Source: Procambarus clarkii
Taxonomy: Eukaryota; Arthropoda; Malacostraca; Decapoda; Cambaridae
Direction of reading: 5' to 3'
DNA: 64,000 nt
NCBI RefSeq assembly: GCF_040958095.1
Contig: NC_091220.1
Coordinates: 22,300,439-22,364,438 of the forward strand
The translations under genes were made by a program, and so were the position numbers. Below are positions 32,526-41,875 of the stretch, piece by piece (positions within the stretch are counted from its first letter, which is position 1; each line of letters starts with the position of its first letter). The notes beneath the pieces are model-generated. The model worked only from the letters and a program-made list of their open reading frames with translations. It had not been told where the DNA came from and ran no database searches.

Positions 32526-33233
32526 ATGGACTGTAATGGTACAACCAATGTTTCTTTCTTCTTTGTAGATAACTTGGAGTTTATTAATGGAGACATTACT
32601 GACCCTGTATATAGAAGCCCCAATATAGCGCTTGTACAAATACTCAACTGTGTAGCTGTTAAATCTCATGGACTTTCTCAGATTCTTGCTGAGATATATC
32701 CATACTGTGGTTCTTATACACGACGCCGGGCAATAGGCACTTTAAACCGTGCTATGCTTGAAGATAGACCTCAACCAGGAAATATTGAGATTTGTCATCC
32801 TAACACTGTAACAAAGGGACCAGTAGTTATAAATGTTTTTGGGCAGTTTTATATGGGGAAGGAGAAAAATCAAAACCTTTATACTAAAAGACTCATACAG
32901 CAGTTACAGCAGTCGTGTACTGTTGATGTTGGACCTAAAGGAAGAAATCCTAGACATTTAGAACCTTTCGATCATCAACTTTTATCTGGCCTTTTAAAAG
33001 ATACATCCCAAAACAGGATTTATTGGTTTAATGAAGGTCTAAATAAATTAGCAGTGCAAGTATCTAATGGAAAATACAGTTTGGTAATATTTCCATCGTT
33101 AATTGGGTGTGGATTGGCTGGTGGAAACTGGGAAAGAGACTACTTACCAGCAATTATAAAATTTTCTAGACAGGTCTACCCCTTTGGTGTCAGAGTTAAA
33201 ATTATAAACAAAATTATGTCAAAGACATCATAA
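32526..33233 (+). CDS. Macro-domain protein, 235 aa (ADP-ribose binding or hydrolysis)
   Basis: Features in order: a short N-terminal strand, NGDIT at 21-25 (the ADP-ribose binding NGDI motif), a NCVAVKSHGL turn at 41-50, VVINVFGQ at 100-107 in place of the usual V-N-hydrophobic-x-x-Q strand, and a strong second loop SLIGCGLAGGNWERD at 191-205. That is the layout of ALC1-type and Appr-1-p-processing macro domains, with an insertion of about 45 residues between. Such proteins bind or remove ADP-ribose; in viruses they are thought to counter host ADP-ribosylation. Translation starts at an ATG with no competing upstream start, divergent from the kinase. No intron is seen, unlike typical host genes here. 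Confidence 0.82.
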   Translation: MDCNGTTNVSFFFVDNLEFINGDITDPVYRSPNIALVQILNCVAVKSHGLSQILAEIYPYCGSYTRRRAIGTLNRAMLEDRPQPGNIEICHPNTVTKGPVVINVFGQFYMGKEKNQNLYTKRLIQQLQQSCTVDVGPKGRNPRHLEPFDHQLLSGLLKDTSQNRIYWFNEGLNKLAVQVSNGKYSLVIFPSLIGCGLAGGNWERDYLPAIIKFSRQVYPFGVRVKIINKIMSKTS

Positions 33234-33501
33234 CAATGAAAAGAATAGTTAAACCTCCTAATTTATATATATATTTTTTTCATAGGTTCCCCTCTTTATG
33301 ACAAAAAAAAAAAACAGGACAGTGTCATTAACATAAATAAGACAGACCTCCACCCTCCCTGGTCAATTGTTGTTGTGTGATGATTTAATCCTGACAACAG
33401 AATGAACCAGTCAGTGGGTTTAGATATGTTCCCTAAAACTTTATGAACTGATTGAGGTGAGAGAGACCATAGTTACTAATTGAAGAAATTTTATCTCTAC
33501 C

Positions 33502-33559
<58 letters not shown>

Positions 33560-33769
33560 CATCCTACTCTTATTTACCCTATCACTTTTCAGACATCTTT
33601 CTACATACCAAACCTGAGAAAAGTGTTGTTGTTTTTTTTTTTTTTTTTTTTTTTTTTGAATAGTTAATTGTGGAATAAAGAGCTTTTTCCCCTTGTTTAC
33701 AACTCCATTTCTTCTCCCTTTTTTTTAATTAATATTAATGTTATCTTTCATATTTCTTCTAGGTTTAAT
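33234..33769. repeat. Intergenic region with (CTA)n and poly-T tracts
   Basis: Holds a (CTA)n run at about 33512-33557 and a poly-T of about 28 at 33628-33657. The sequence just before the next gene (TTTCATATTTCTTCTAG, ending about 33762) looks like a splice acceptor, so a 5'UTR intron is possible. No coding sequence is supported. Confidence 0.7.
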
Positions 33770-34927
33770 ATGGAATTATCCCTGGGGAAATGTCCAAAGA
33801 GAAGACATTTAAAAAAAAATATATACAAAATATCAAATTCAAAAAACTCAAGAGGTTGCCAACTTTTTTTGACTTGCAAGATTTCTCCTACAAGGTCAAG
33901 ATTACAGCAGAATATCAAAGTAAGAAACATCATAGAAATTATGACAGAAGCAGAAAAGGCATCGTTAACTATTATATTTAATTGTTCACCAAATATCAGA
34001 TCAATTGATACTGATATAAATCTGTTTGAAAATGAACATGATTTTAGACAAGACGAGTGTTTTGAAACTAAAAATAATTCTACAGTCCTGGTTAAAATAC
34101 CATTTTTGAAAAAATATCAAACAAACCTGGTGTCCAACCGACTCTGGGGACCTGATAATAAGGACGTTGTCATTGATATATCAATTAAACACGGTTCCCT
34201 TAAAACTATCAAGAAAAATGTCATTCGTCATCAAATTGTATCTTGCCCCATTTGTTTAGATATGAATGGGTCAGGTGACATGGTTTTTATGTTTGATGAT
34301 TATATGGTTGGATGTGGTCACAGTATTTGTCCTCAATGTATGTTTACATTATCAGCCAAAATTTTGTTGGGTAAAAAATCTACAGGGAAATTTGATTATA
34401 ATAATTATGGCTGCCTTAGATATATGAATAATTCTTATGGGATGTACTCTTTTTTATCAAACATTATCTACAAAGATGAAATATTTTGTCCACTTTGTAA
34501 GCAAATAGTAAAAAGTGTGTTTGTGTTGAATATGCATCATCTAAAATGTAGCATTAGGGAATTTTCTCGTAAGTATGCACAAATCTTATTTTGGGGTAAT
34601 CAAACTGACAGGCTGTTTTTAGAAGCCGCAACTAGTTTTATATATGGAGTGGAGCAATTGGCAGTCACTGATTTGTATATAGAAAGATATATTATGGAAA
34701 ACAGTTGGATTTTTGACGAATATGTGACACCAGTTACCCTATACCTTAACTTTAATGAAACACTTTCAGAGATGAAACTTGTTTTTAAGAGTTTACAGCC
34801 ATATTTATTAAAACTAGCCTCAAAAAATTCTAATGATCCATCAAATAGAAAATACTTATTATTCTTTAACCAACTTTGTCATAGAAAGGGAGGTGAACCA
34901 ATCCTGAGACCAACATTCATTAAATAA
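33770..34927 (+). CDS. RING-finger protein, 385 aa, probable E3 ubiquitin ligase
   Basis: Uses the first ATG of the frame at 33770; the open frame extends 34 codons upstream without an ATG. The N-terminus is Lys/Arg-rich. A C3HC4-type RING follows: C159-x2-C162, C182-x-H184-x2-C187-x2-C190, C240-x2-C243, with an unusually long loop of 49 residues between the third and fourth pairs. After the RING comes about 140 residues without a recognised domain. RING proteins of this size are frequent in large invertebrate DNA viruses, where they redirect host ubiquitination; that role is inference. Intronless coding, AT-rich codons and position among kinase and macro-domain genes support a viral origin. 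Confidence 0.82.
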   Translation: MELSLGKCPKRRHLKKNIYKISNSKNSRGCQLFLTCKISPTRSRLQQNIKVRNIIEIMTEAEKASLTIIFNCSPNIRSIDTDINLFENEHDFRQDECFETKNNSTVLVKIPFLKKYQTNLVSNRLWGPDNKDVVIDISIKHGSLKTIKKNVIRHQIVSCPICLDMNGSGDMVFMFDDYMVGCGHSICPQCMFTLSAKILLGKKSTGKFDYNNYGCLRYMNNSYGMYSFLSNIIYKDEIFCPLCKQIVKSVFVLNMHHLKCSIREFSRKYAQILFWGNQTDRLFLEAATSFIYGVEQLAVTDLYIERYIMENSWIFDEYVTPVTLYLNFNETLSEMKLVFKSLQPYLLKLASKNSNDPSNRKYLLFFNQLCHRKGGEPILRPTFIK

Positions 34928-35005
34928 AACAATTAAAAAAAATGTTTTTTTGTAAATAAATGTATATGTATGTGTTATTTTTACCTCTGTTTGGGTTTCA
35001 ATCAG

Positions 35006-35171
35006 AGGGCATCAATTTCTCAGGCAGCAACAGGTACCACCTAGCGTTCATATTCATATGACAACCCAAGGCCAGCCATCACCACTTCAGTTGCAAGGTC
35101 CACCGCAGGTACAGTCACAGTTGCCTCCCCAGGGCCCACCTCAGGGCCCAGCTCAGGCACCAATGCTATAA
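35006..35171 (+). CDS. Possible terminal exon encoding a Pro/Gln-rich tail
   Basis: After TTTCAATCAG, a frame opens and runs to TAA at 35169-35171. It encodes about 54 residues rich in Gln and Pro (LRQQQVPPS, GQPSPLQLQGPP, QGPPQGPAQAPML). G+C is clearly higher than in the flanking viral-like genes. It looks like the last coding exon of a host regulatory protein with a P/Q tail. No matching upstream exon is visible in this window, and a chance frame or processed fragment remains possible. Confidence 0.35.
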
Positions 35172-35532
35172 AAACTCTAATCCGAAAAGTTAAAATGTCA
35201 TCCTTACCACATTTCCATATCATATTTTTATAGGAGGGTGTAATTATTTATTTCTTATGTTTTCTCATTTGAAACTGTGTTTGGTTGAAGTTGTAGCTGG
35301 TTAGATACATTATCCAAATCTGTATCTACAGTATTTTTTAGTCCATCTGTGAGTGTGTTTTGACTCAAGGTTGTGCAGTGTTCTCGCAGAGTATATCAGA
35401 ATCCTAAAACAAAGAAAAAAGTGTCCTTTTTTTGTAAGTAAGTATATGAAACATATAAATAAATAAATAAATAAATAAATAAATAGCATACACCTTAACC
35501 TTTTAAGTTAATGTGTTTTTTTTTTTCAGAAG
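35172..35532. other. Intergenic or 3'UTR-like DNA with an (AAAT)n run
   Basis: AT-rich, with (AAAT)n at about 35455-35486 and a poly-T plus CAG splice-acceptor-like end (35516-35529) directly before the cytochrome c start. No coding sequence is recognised. Confidence 0.55.
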
Positions 35533-35847
35533 ATGGTTGAGAGGGAAAAAGGTAAGAAGATCTTTATGCAGAGGTGTGCACAGTGTCACACTGTTGAATT
35601 AAACGGCAAGCACAAAACTGGACCAAATCTAAATGGCCTCTTCGGCCGCCAAACTGGTCAGGCTTCTGGCTATATTTACACTTATGCCAACAAGGCCAAG
35701 AGTATCACGTGGGACAAAGATAATCTGGATATCTACTTGACCAACCCCAAGAAATTTATTCCAGGCACAAAGATGGTGTTCGTTGGTCTTAAGAAGAAGA
35801 ATGAGCGTGCAGACTTGATTGCTTACCTGGAAACCTCCACCAAGTAG
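35533..35847 (+). CDS. Cytochrome c, single-exon copy (probable retrocopy)
   Basis: 104-aa mitochondrial electron carrier. It has the haem attachment site CAQCH (C15, C18, H19), the [18 protein letters not shown] stretch, the PGTKM axial methionine (M81) and a normal ADLIAYL C-terminal helix. Length is normal for the family and the frame is intact, but several positions look unusual (TYANK where DANK is typical, a [11 protein letters not shown] start). The whole coding region is in one exon and is followed by AATAAATCATCC (about 35887) and then 15 As at 35922-35936, which is the signature of a retroposed mRNA. Against this, a poly-T/CAG acceptor-like tract precedes the ATG, so a gene with a 5'UTR intron is the alternative. 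It lies at the edge of the virus-like block. Confidence 0.88.
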   Translation: MVEREKGKKIFMQRCAQCHTVELNGKHKTGPNLNGLFGRQTGQASGYIYTYANKAKSITWDKDNLDIYLTNPKKFIPGTKMVFVGLKKKNERADLIAYLETSTK

Positions 35848-35967
35848 AGCAAGCATTAATATTTTTGTGGTCTCACCACTTTAAATCAATAAATCATCCT
35901 GCTATCAAAATTTACTAAAAAAAAAAAAAAAGGGGGCAGTAAAAATTACAAAACATTGCTCAAAGAG

Positions 35968-36162
35968 TGGAGGAGACAGCTGGTTGCCCGGAGTAGATGG
36001 TAGCAGTATCAGTTGAATTATATAAATATCAAGTAGTCGCAGGCTACTCTCACATTTTACATCCACTGACGGCCAACCAACACAAGCTTCGCTACTCTTC
36101 CATCCAATAGAAATTTAGTAGCCACATTCTTAGTAATATTTGGAATATTCAGGTGTACAAAG
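35968..36162 (+). repeat. 195-bp inverted repeat, left copy (family A promoter and leader)
   Basis: Matches 62319-62513 in reverse complement with only a few mismatches. It contains TATATAAATATC (about 36021-36032) and the leader ending GGAATATTCAGGTGTACAAAG that precedes family A start codons. Homology on both sides stops at the same outer base (TGGAGGAGACAG), so it may be a terminal repeat or a duplication boundary. Confidence 0.9.
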
Positions 36163-36661
36163 TGTGATGATATATGTTGTATTAGGCTAGGAAACCTTGA
36201 CCGAATTTATCATTTAAATTCGGCGAAGAGCGAATTAATTGCTCGAATAGTGGCGAAAGAATACGGATCATTTTATGTAGAAAAGGTAAACCGCGTACTT
36301 TTCATAACCCGAAATCCCCATCTCTTTATGGACCTCATTCAAATGGGAGAAAAGGAAGAAATCTGTCATTTTATTATAGAAGACGAAGGTTTATCATCAT
36401 CACCACCACCAATTTGTGAATTCCTTTTTGGATATTACTAGAATGGGATATTGGACCATGGCCTGCTTACGTAGAGCAATCAACACCAACCGTAATATTC
36501 CTCATTTATTTAAACTCCAATTAATCAACGAAGTTCAACGGAATCTAATGATTAGATCGTGGGAAAGAGTAGTGGCAGATGAATTGAATCAAAACAATTT
36601 TTCAAAAAAAAATCACCAGGCCTTAGAGAGAATATCATTAGGATGTTATGATTGGTTGTAA
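36157..36661 (+). pseudogene. Family A pseudogene, 5' deletion joined to C-terminal third
   Basis: The family A leader runs straight into codons from the KCDDICC region, so roughly the first 300 codons are deleted. The frame continues through NLDRIYHLNSAK, FITRNPHLFMDLIQ and EDEGLSSSPPP. A second deletion then removes the segment before the FVNS motif and shifts the frame, and the tail resumes at 36416 (ITRMGYW...EVQRNLMIRSWERV). The end extends to 36661 with an alternative tail. It is the inverted partner of the intact copy at 60955-62307. Confidence 0.85.
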
Positions 36662-36740
36662 CGGAATAAAAATCTGGAGAGGATTGAACAAACTGACAAA
36701 ACCATTAAAAAATATCTCTCATCATTATTTCATGATAATT

Positions 36741-36929
36741 AAATTTAATGTGGGAATCATTAATATTATCATTTATTAACTTGTATAACTTATAAACTAT
36801 AAATAATTATCTTATTAGATTATGTCTCAGGGGTAAATAATGTAATCCAGGAATTTTTTTGGTGTTAAATTTTTCATTATTTATATGTTCGATATCTATA
36901 TTAATGAAAAGTTCCTCTTTTTTGTTCAT
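36741..36929 (-). pseudogene. Truncated inverted copy of the 320-aa gene (N-terminal 60 codons)
   Basis: The minus strand from the ATG at 36929 reproduces the beginning of the gene at 40493 with few differences, including one that breaks the frame. At 36741 it jumps to the 3' flank of that gene (36642-36740 matches 41455-41550), so about 775 bp are deleted. The inverted homology also extends upstream of the start to about 37198. Confidence 0.8.
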
Positions 36930-37198
36930 ATTTTTTAAAATCCTTTAAATATTCAATTCTAATACTTTCTCGAAATGATCTGCCCTAGCAACAAATAGGG
37001 AATTAATTATTGGCTAAGATTTATCGTCATATGAATTTTTTATTATATATTTGTGATAGAATTTAATCAAATAAATCCCAATAACATATGGTCTTTGTTT
37101 CAAGGTTATCTGACCATGGCATAGACAAACAAAGACTACTTTTTTTTTTCCGTGGCATAACGTGTCGATGTTAATGTACTATTAGATCAAAGATCAAA

Positions 37199-37385
37199 GT
37201 GACTGACTGAACTCTGGCCGATGGTAGATTTAACCAGTTCAGTTATCATTTTCTGCACTTCAGAAGAGTTCATCATTTGAATAAAAGGTTACTAAAATAT
37301 GTTCTCGTTTTTGGTTAATGAATGGATGGATAGTTAGTGAAATTCTAAATTTTTATTACTTTTATACTTCTTGTCAATTTGTTTT
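37199..37385 (-). pseudogene. Family B fragment with internal deletion
   Basis: On the minus strand the family B 5' leader (GAAGTATAAAAG type) and a short N-terminal piece (TFYSNDEL) are joined directly to the C-terminal piece (MITELVKSTIGQS). About 100 codons are missing and there is no usable start. Confidence 0.7.
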
Positions 37386-37524
37386 TCCTAATTTGTGATA
37401 ATATTTGCTGAAAACTTTGTTCTGGTTGAATCTATACTTAAATTTTTTTTCACACTCATTGTACATAAAGGGATTTACTCCTACTAACATTCGGAATACT
37501 CATTTGCACAAAGGTTTTAAAACC

Positions 37525-38931
37525 ATGGTATCCATGTTTCCCTTTAAATCTTTTACATCTTCGATTACATCAAGTTCCCAAATAAAAAAATATGTAGACA
37601 AATATTTTTCAATTGGTTTAAATATTACTTTAGAACCATCTATAAGTAAATTAATACAATTTAACCCCCAAATTGTAAATGTTTATGCTATTAAAATATG
37701 GATGGGATCTACTCAAGAAGGATATCCTGCGGCATCCCAATTGCAATTTATACTGCGAGTCTTATTTAATGAGGCTGAAAATTATTGTTCTTATATGTTT
37801 GTAGAATTCTTCTCTAACATTGACCAAAGAAGCATTATGTTCTGTGAACATAATTTCAAGTACCCCCGTGATCCGGATTACTTAATATTGCCTATCAAGG
37901 GATATAGGTCCTACGCCAAAGATCCTTCCATATTTCTAATGATGATACAAGCTTCCAAGCAGGAACGAGAAGCTCTGAGAGAGATGATGATAGCAGACGG
38001 AATATCGATTCCATCGTCATGTAGCAAAGTTGATCAGGCAGCGCTGAAAAAGCTTATGTCTATAAAACAATATTTGAATCGGCATTATTATTTCAGGCAC
38101 ATGATGTTTAAAAATATACGTTGGGAATTAACCCGAGATGTGAGAGCTTACGAAGCATGGTTTAAAAATAAAAAATGGCTTAAATACGTTAATCGAAGGA
38201 TGATTCGACATAAACCCTATTGTTTACATGATGGGAAGGCATATTATCATCACAAGCCTCGTCAAGATATAATTTATAGGGACCCCAACTATAAACGTTG
38301 TTATCCTTATGGGGTACCCGAATATTGTAATAAATGGCCTAAAAATTATACATTTCGGGTTTTCAGTGATGGTGATAAAAAGTGTGATGATATATGTTGT
38401 ATTAACATAGGAAAGCTTGACAGAATTTATCATTTAAATTCTGCGAAGAGAGAATTAATTGCTCGAATAGTGGCGAAAGACTATGGATCCTTTTATGTAG
38501 AAAGGGTAAACCGCGTACTTTTCATAACCCGAAATCCCCATCTCTTTATGGACCTCATTCAAACGGGAGAAAAGGAAGAAATCTGTCGTTTTATTATAGA
38601 AGACGAAGGTTTATCATCATCATCATCACCACCACCTCCATGTAAAAACACCTACAAGCCAAATAGTTTGCAGGCAATGTGCGTCAATCAATTTGTGAAT
38701 TCCTTTTTGGATATTAATAGAATGGGATATTGGACCGTGGCCTGCTTACGTAGAACAATCAACACCAACCCTAATATTCCTCATTTTTTAAAACGCCAAA
38801 TAATCAATGAAGTTCAACGGAATCTAATGATTAGATCATGGGAAAGAGCAGTAGCAGATGAAACAACTACTGAACTTTTATTTCAAACGCACCACAGACC
38901 CCGAGATGAGATACATTGGCAAATTGGATAG
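37525..38931 (+). CDS. Family A protein, intact copy 1, 468 aa
   Basis: I place the start at ATG 37525 in ACCATGG context, which is conserved in most copies; the frame is open upstream without an ATG. Conserved blocks in order: FPFKSFTSSITSSSQI near the N-terminus; VNVYAIKIWMGSTQEGYPAA; QLQFILRV; SNIDQRSIMFC; GYRSYAKDPSIFLMMIQASKQ; DGISIP; LNRHYYFRHMMFKNIRWELT; RVFSDGDKKCDDICC; FITRNPHLFMDLIQ; a poly-Ser/Pro hinge encoded by a TCA microsatellite; then NSFLDINRMGYW and NLMIRSWERAV. No known domain, signal peptide or membrane span is recognised. The C-terminal tail is longer than in the other copies (LFQTHHRPRDE). A family B gene follows on the same strand. Confidence 0.78.
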   Translation: MVSMFPFKSFTSSITSSSQIKKYVDKYFSIGLNITLEPSISKLIQFNPQIVNVYAIKIWMGSTQEGYPAASQLQFILRVLFNEAENYCSYMFVEFFSNIDQRSIMFCEHNFKYPRDPDYLILPIKGYRSYAKDPSIFLMMIQASKQEREALREMMIADGISIPSSCSKVDQAALKKLMSIKQYLNRHYYFRHMMFKNIRWELTRDVRAYEAWFKNKKWLKYVNRRMIRHKPYCLHDGKAYYHHKPRQDIIYRDPNYKRCYPYGVPEYCNKWPKNYTFRVFSDGDKKCDDICCINIGKLDRIYHLNSAKRELIARIVAKDYGSFYVERVNRVLFITRNPHLFMDLIQTGEKEEICRFIIEDEGLSSSSSPPPPCKNTYKPNSLQAMCVNQFVNSFLDINRMGYWTVACLRRTINTNPNIPHFLKRQIINEVQRNLMIRSWERAVADETTTELLFQTHHRPRDEIHWQIG

Positions 38932-38940
38932 CGATCACTA

Positions 38941-39102
38941 TTCATACATTTTGTATGGTTTAGTGACGGTGATGACCACTGCCATTTAATGAAACTCGTT
39001 CACATGTCCAAAACAGTAGTGACATATTTATTGGGATTGTGTAAGAGACACAAAGCACTGTGTAGTATTTTAAGTTATTTTACTGAATTGATTATGTTAT
39101 AA
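38941..39102 (+). pseudogene. Orphan family A-like C-terminal tail, copy 1
   Basis: A 53-codon open stretch reads HFVWFSDGDDHCHLMKL then SKTVVTYLLGLCKRHK and ends in TAA. WFSDGD matches RVFSDGD of family A, but the following part differs. A second copy with synonymous and conservative changes is at 48555. There is no start codon; it appears to be the 3' end of a lost, more distant paralogue. Confidence 0.5.
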
Positions 39103-39249
39103 AATATATTTGTTTATTATTCTTATAATAAATAAATCTTGAAGTTAGGAGCAAATGCTAAAAGTATAAATAAAAACCATTGATGAATCTTAATAATGTA
39201 ATAATGCCAAACCAATTAATTCACATATTTCTTTACATTACAAAGGAAA

Positions 39250-39365
39250 CATAAGTAACTGAATGGGCTCTGGCCGAAATCAAGGCCTTTAAAAACGTAT
39301 TCGTTTTTCGTTTTGTATAGATCCTGTTGATCATTTCATTTACTGACGACGTCATTATACTTGGC
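39250..39365 (-). pseudogene. Family B scrambled fragment
   Basis: Minus-strand pieces of family B are joined out of context: the N-terminal MTSSVNEMIN codons with their upstream leader, then a short middle piece and the C-terminal SGQS-type flank. It is too rearranged to encode protein. Confidence 0.55.
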
Positions 39366-39604
39366 TTCAATGCCCCCACCATCATTATTACCCCCTCCTC
39401 TCATATTATTTGAGATAACTAAAATTAAGTCAAATGGTATAAAAAGGGGAACTAATTATTATTAAAAGTACAAGTTTTCAACAACTATTGTCACTAATTA
39501 GAAATTAAATTTTTGTAAGAAGTGTATAAAAGTAATAAAAATTTAGAATTTCACTTAACTATTACATTCATTTGCCCAAAACGAGCACAGTAATAATAAG
39601 TATA

Positions 39605-40146
39605 ATGACGTCGTCAGTAAACGAAATGATCAACTATATTTTATTCTTTAGAAAAGAGTATGATGCTGTAAAACTTAAACATATCTTAGTAACCTTTTAT
39701 TCAAATGATGAACTCCTAGCTACCAAAAAAATTTTGGTATCATGTAATAATGGTAAGTGAGTGGCCATATGGAATTAGACGAATTTAATTATCCACATAA
39801 GATGGATTACAATGATCTATACAAAAAGAAAGACGACCACGTTACTTCTATTTTTAAAGGCCTTGATTACCTGGAAACCGAAGGTAGATTACCGAAACCT
39901 TCAATAGATTTGAGTAAATATCCCCAATATGAATTAACCACCCATATAACTGTTATTGAGGTGCTAACTAAATTGTCGAGGCTTCAAGATAATGTGGATC
40001 ATTTACAAAATGTTGCCTTGCGACTAACGGAAGAAGTACGTAACTCTGAAATACAGAAAATGATAACTGAACTGGTTAAATCTACCATCGGCCAGAGTCC
40101 AGTCAGTCACTTAAGTTCCCTTTCTAATGTAAAGAATGATATGTGA
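39605..40146 (+). pseudogene. Family B copy 1, interrupted
   Basis: The ATG at 39605 begins MTSSVNEMINYILFFRK; a TATAAAAG box lies at 39525-39532. A small indel at the acidic GDEWP position gives TGA at 39758. The frame resumes at 39757 through LDEFNYP, GLDYLETEGRLPKPSIDL, the coiled-coil LSRLQDNVDHLQNVALRLTE and the HLSSLSNV tail to 40146. The break looks like AATGGTAAGTGAG, a fortuitous splice-donor-like site; other copies show it is an indel, not an intron. Confidence 0.8.
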
Positions 40147-40492
40147 ATTAATTGGTTGGGCATCATTACATTATAGTATAGTATAAGATTCATCATGTGT
40201 AGGGGGGTGAAGGGGGTAGGATTTAGAGTCTTTGATCTAATAGTACATTAACATCGACACGTTATGCCACGGAAAAAAAAAAGTAGTCTTTGTTTGTCTA
40301 TGCCATGGTCAGATAACCTTGAAACAAAGACCATATGTTATTGGGATTTATTTGATTAAATTCTATCACAAATATATAATAAAAAATTCATATGACAATA
40401 AATCTTAGTCAAAAATTAATTCCCTATTTGTTGCTAGGGCAGATCATTTCGAGAAAGTATTAGAATTGAATATTTAAAGGATTTAAAAAAAT

Positions 40493-41455
40493 ATGAACAA
40501 AAAAGAGGAACTTTTCATTAATATAGATATCGAACATATAAATAATGAAAAATTTAACACCAAAAAAATTCCTGGATTACATTATTTACCCCTGAGACAT
40601 AATCTAATAAGATACTTATTTATAGCTTATAAGTTATACAAGTTAATAAATGATAATATTAATGATTCCCACATTAAATTTAATTATCCGCCCAATCTTA
40701 GCAGAAGACAGTTAATTTATTGGAAAATTTACGATATGTCAGGATTAACAGCTGATAATAAATTTATCTGGTATGAAAATTTTTTTACACAATTTCACAA
40801 TCAGGATATTGTAATTGACGAAGATTTTGGGGTATATTCCCCATTTAAAATTGAAGAGGCCAAAATGATAATATATATTAATACTGTGGTAGATTTATGG
40901 TTTTTTCTTTTAGATGGGGTAAGAAATGTGGAACAAAGTTTAAGTGAGTATATTATTAGAAATTGTTTAACTTATGAACAAACATTGGAAGTAAACAAAA
41001 AATCAATTACAAATATTGATATGTACATTAAAATCGATGAAGTCGTGAGATATGATGAGAATATAATTGAGCATCTCATTAGTAATTATGAAAAAAATAA
41101 TAATTGGTCAAAACTAAGAAATATATCACTATCTACAGCGTGGGACATGCATTGTGATTTATTAGAACAATTTACTAGTATTATTAATAAAATTAAAAAT
41201 CCAATAGAAACAATACCAAGAGATGCCAAATTTTATTCTTATCTTTCCCCTGATTATGTAGTAACTAAAATGGTGGCTTACCTCTCACAAAAAAGGGAAA
41301 ATATTACTATTTGGAAAAATCAGTACCAAAATTATTCCATTAAAAAGAATGGAATTATAAAAAAGATGAGAAATCGGGGGGTGTTGAAAGATCAAGTTGT
41401 AGAAAGGGAGGTAGAAGAAGAAGAAGAAGACAAAGATTACATTTGTACAACATAG
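40493..41455 (+). CDS. Hypothetical protein, 320 aa, with an acidic tail
   Basis: Starts at ATG 40493, intronless and very AT-rich. No known domain is recognised. Near residues 245-268 it has KFYSYLSPDYVVTKMVAYL, a motif shared with the 206-aa protein at 43021 (NFYSVLFPPYIVTKLEYL), so the two are probably distant paralogues. The C-terminus is basic (KKNGIIKKMRNRG), then a run of seven acidic residues (EEEEEDKD). A truncated inverted copy of its first 60 codons lies at 36741-36929. It sits between family B copy 1 and the 104-aa gene. Confidence 0.65.
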   Translation: MNKKEELFINIDIEHINNEKFNTKKIPGLHYLPLRHNLIRYLFIAYKLYKLINDNINDSHIKFNYPPNLSRRQLIYWKIYDMSGLTADNKFIWYENFFTQFHNQDIVIDEDFGVYSPFKIEEAKMIIYINTVVDLWFFLLDGVRNVEQSLSEYIIRNCLTYEQTLEVNKKSITNIDMYIKIDEVVRYDENIIEHLISNYEKNNNWSKLRNISLSTAWDMHCDLLEQFTSIINKIKNPIETIPRDAKFYSYLSPDYVVTKMVAYLSQKRENITIWKNQYQNYSIKKNGIIKKMRNRGVLKDQVVEREVEEEEEDKDYICTT

Positions 41456-41762
41456 CAATGATGAAATAATGATGAAAGATATTTGTAATGGTTATGTCAG
41501 TTTGTTCAATCTTCTCCAGATTTTTATTCCGTTACAACTTTCCAATCATAACATCTTGATGATAAAACTAAACCTTTAATAATGAATGATGACAAAACTA
41601 AACATTTAATAATGAATAATTCATTCAAATAGATAATCACTTTTGAGCCTAGAATTAGAAAAACAAACTAAAAGTTGTAAAGAAGGATGAGCTTTAGTCA
41701 AAAACTAATCTGGTATTAGGGAGACAGGGGAAACCTGGCAAGGATAACCTTGGAAAGGACGT
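41456..41762. other. 3' flank shared with an inverted copy at 36642-36740
   Basis: 41455-41550 is the source of the inverted fragment. The rest has short direct repeats (ACTAAAC..TTTAATAATGAAT). No gene. Confidence 0.5.
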
Positions 41763-41770
41763 TATATAAA
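41763..41770 (+). promoter_or_regulatory. TATA box for the 104-aa gene
   Basis: TATATAAA lies about 105 bases upstream of the ATG at 41876, with a CATTCTAG-type initiator about 35 bases further on. Form and spacing match the boxes at 42659 and before family B genes. Confidence 0.5.
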
Positions 41771-41875
41771 GAGACTCCGACAACTTGGCGGTCCACATTC
41801 TAGAACTAACTAAGTACAGTCGTCACAACCAAAAAGTGCAGTATAGGATTTGCCCATTAGAGTCATAAGTCAATT

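Noticed and set aside
39740-39775. Intron donor AATGGTAAGTGAG inside family B
   Set aside because: Paralogues are collinear across the site, so it is an indel that disrupts the frame, not an intron.
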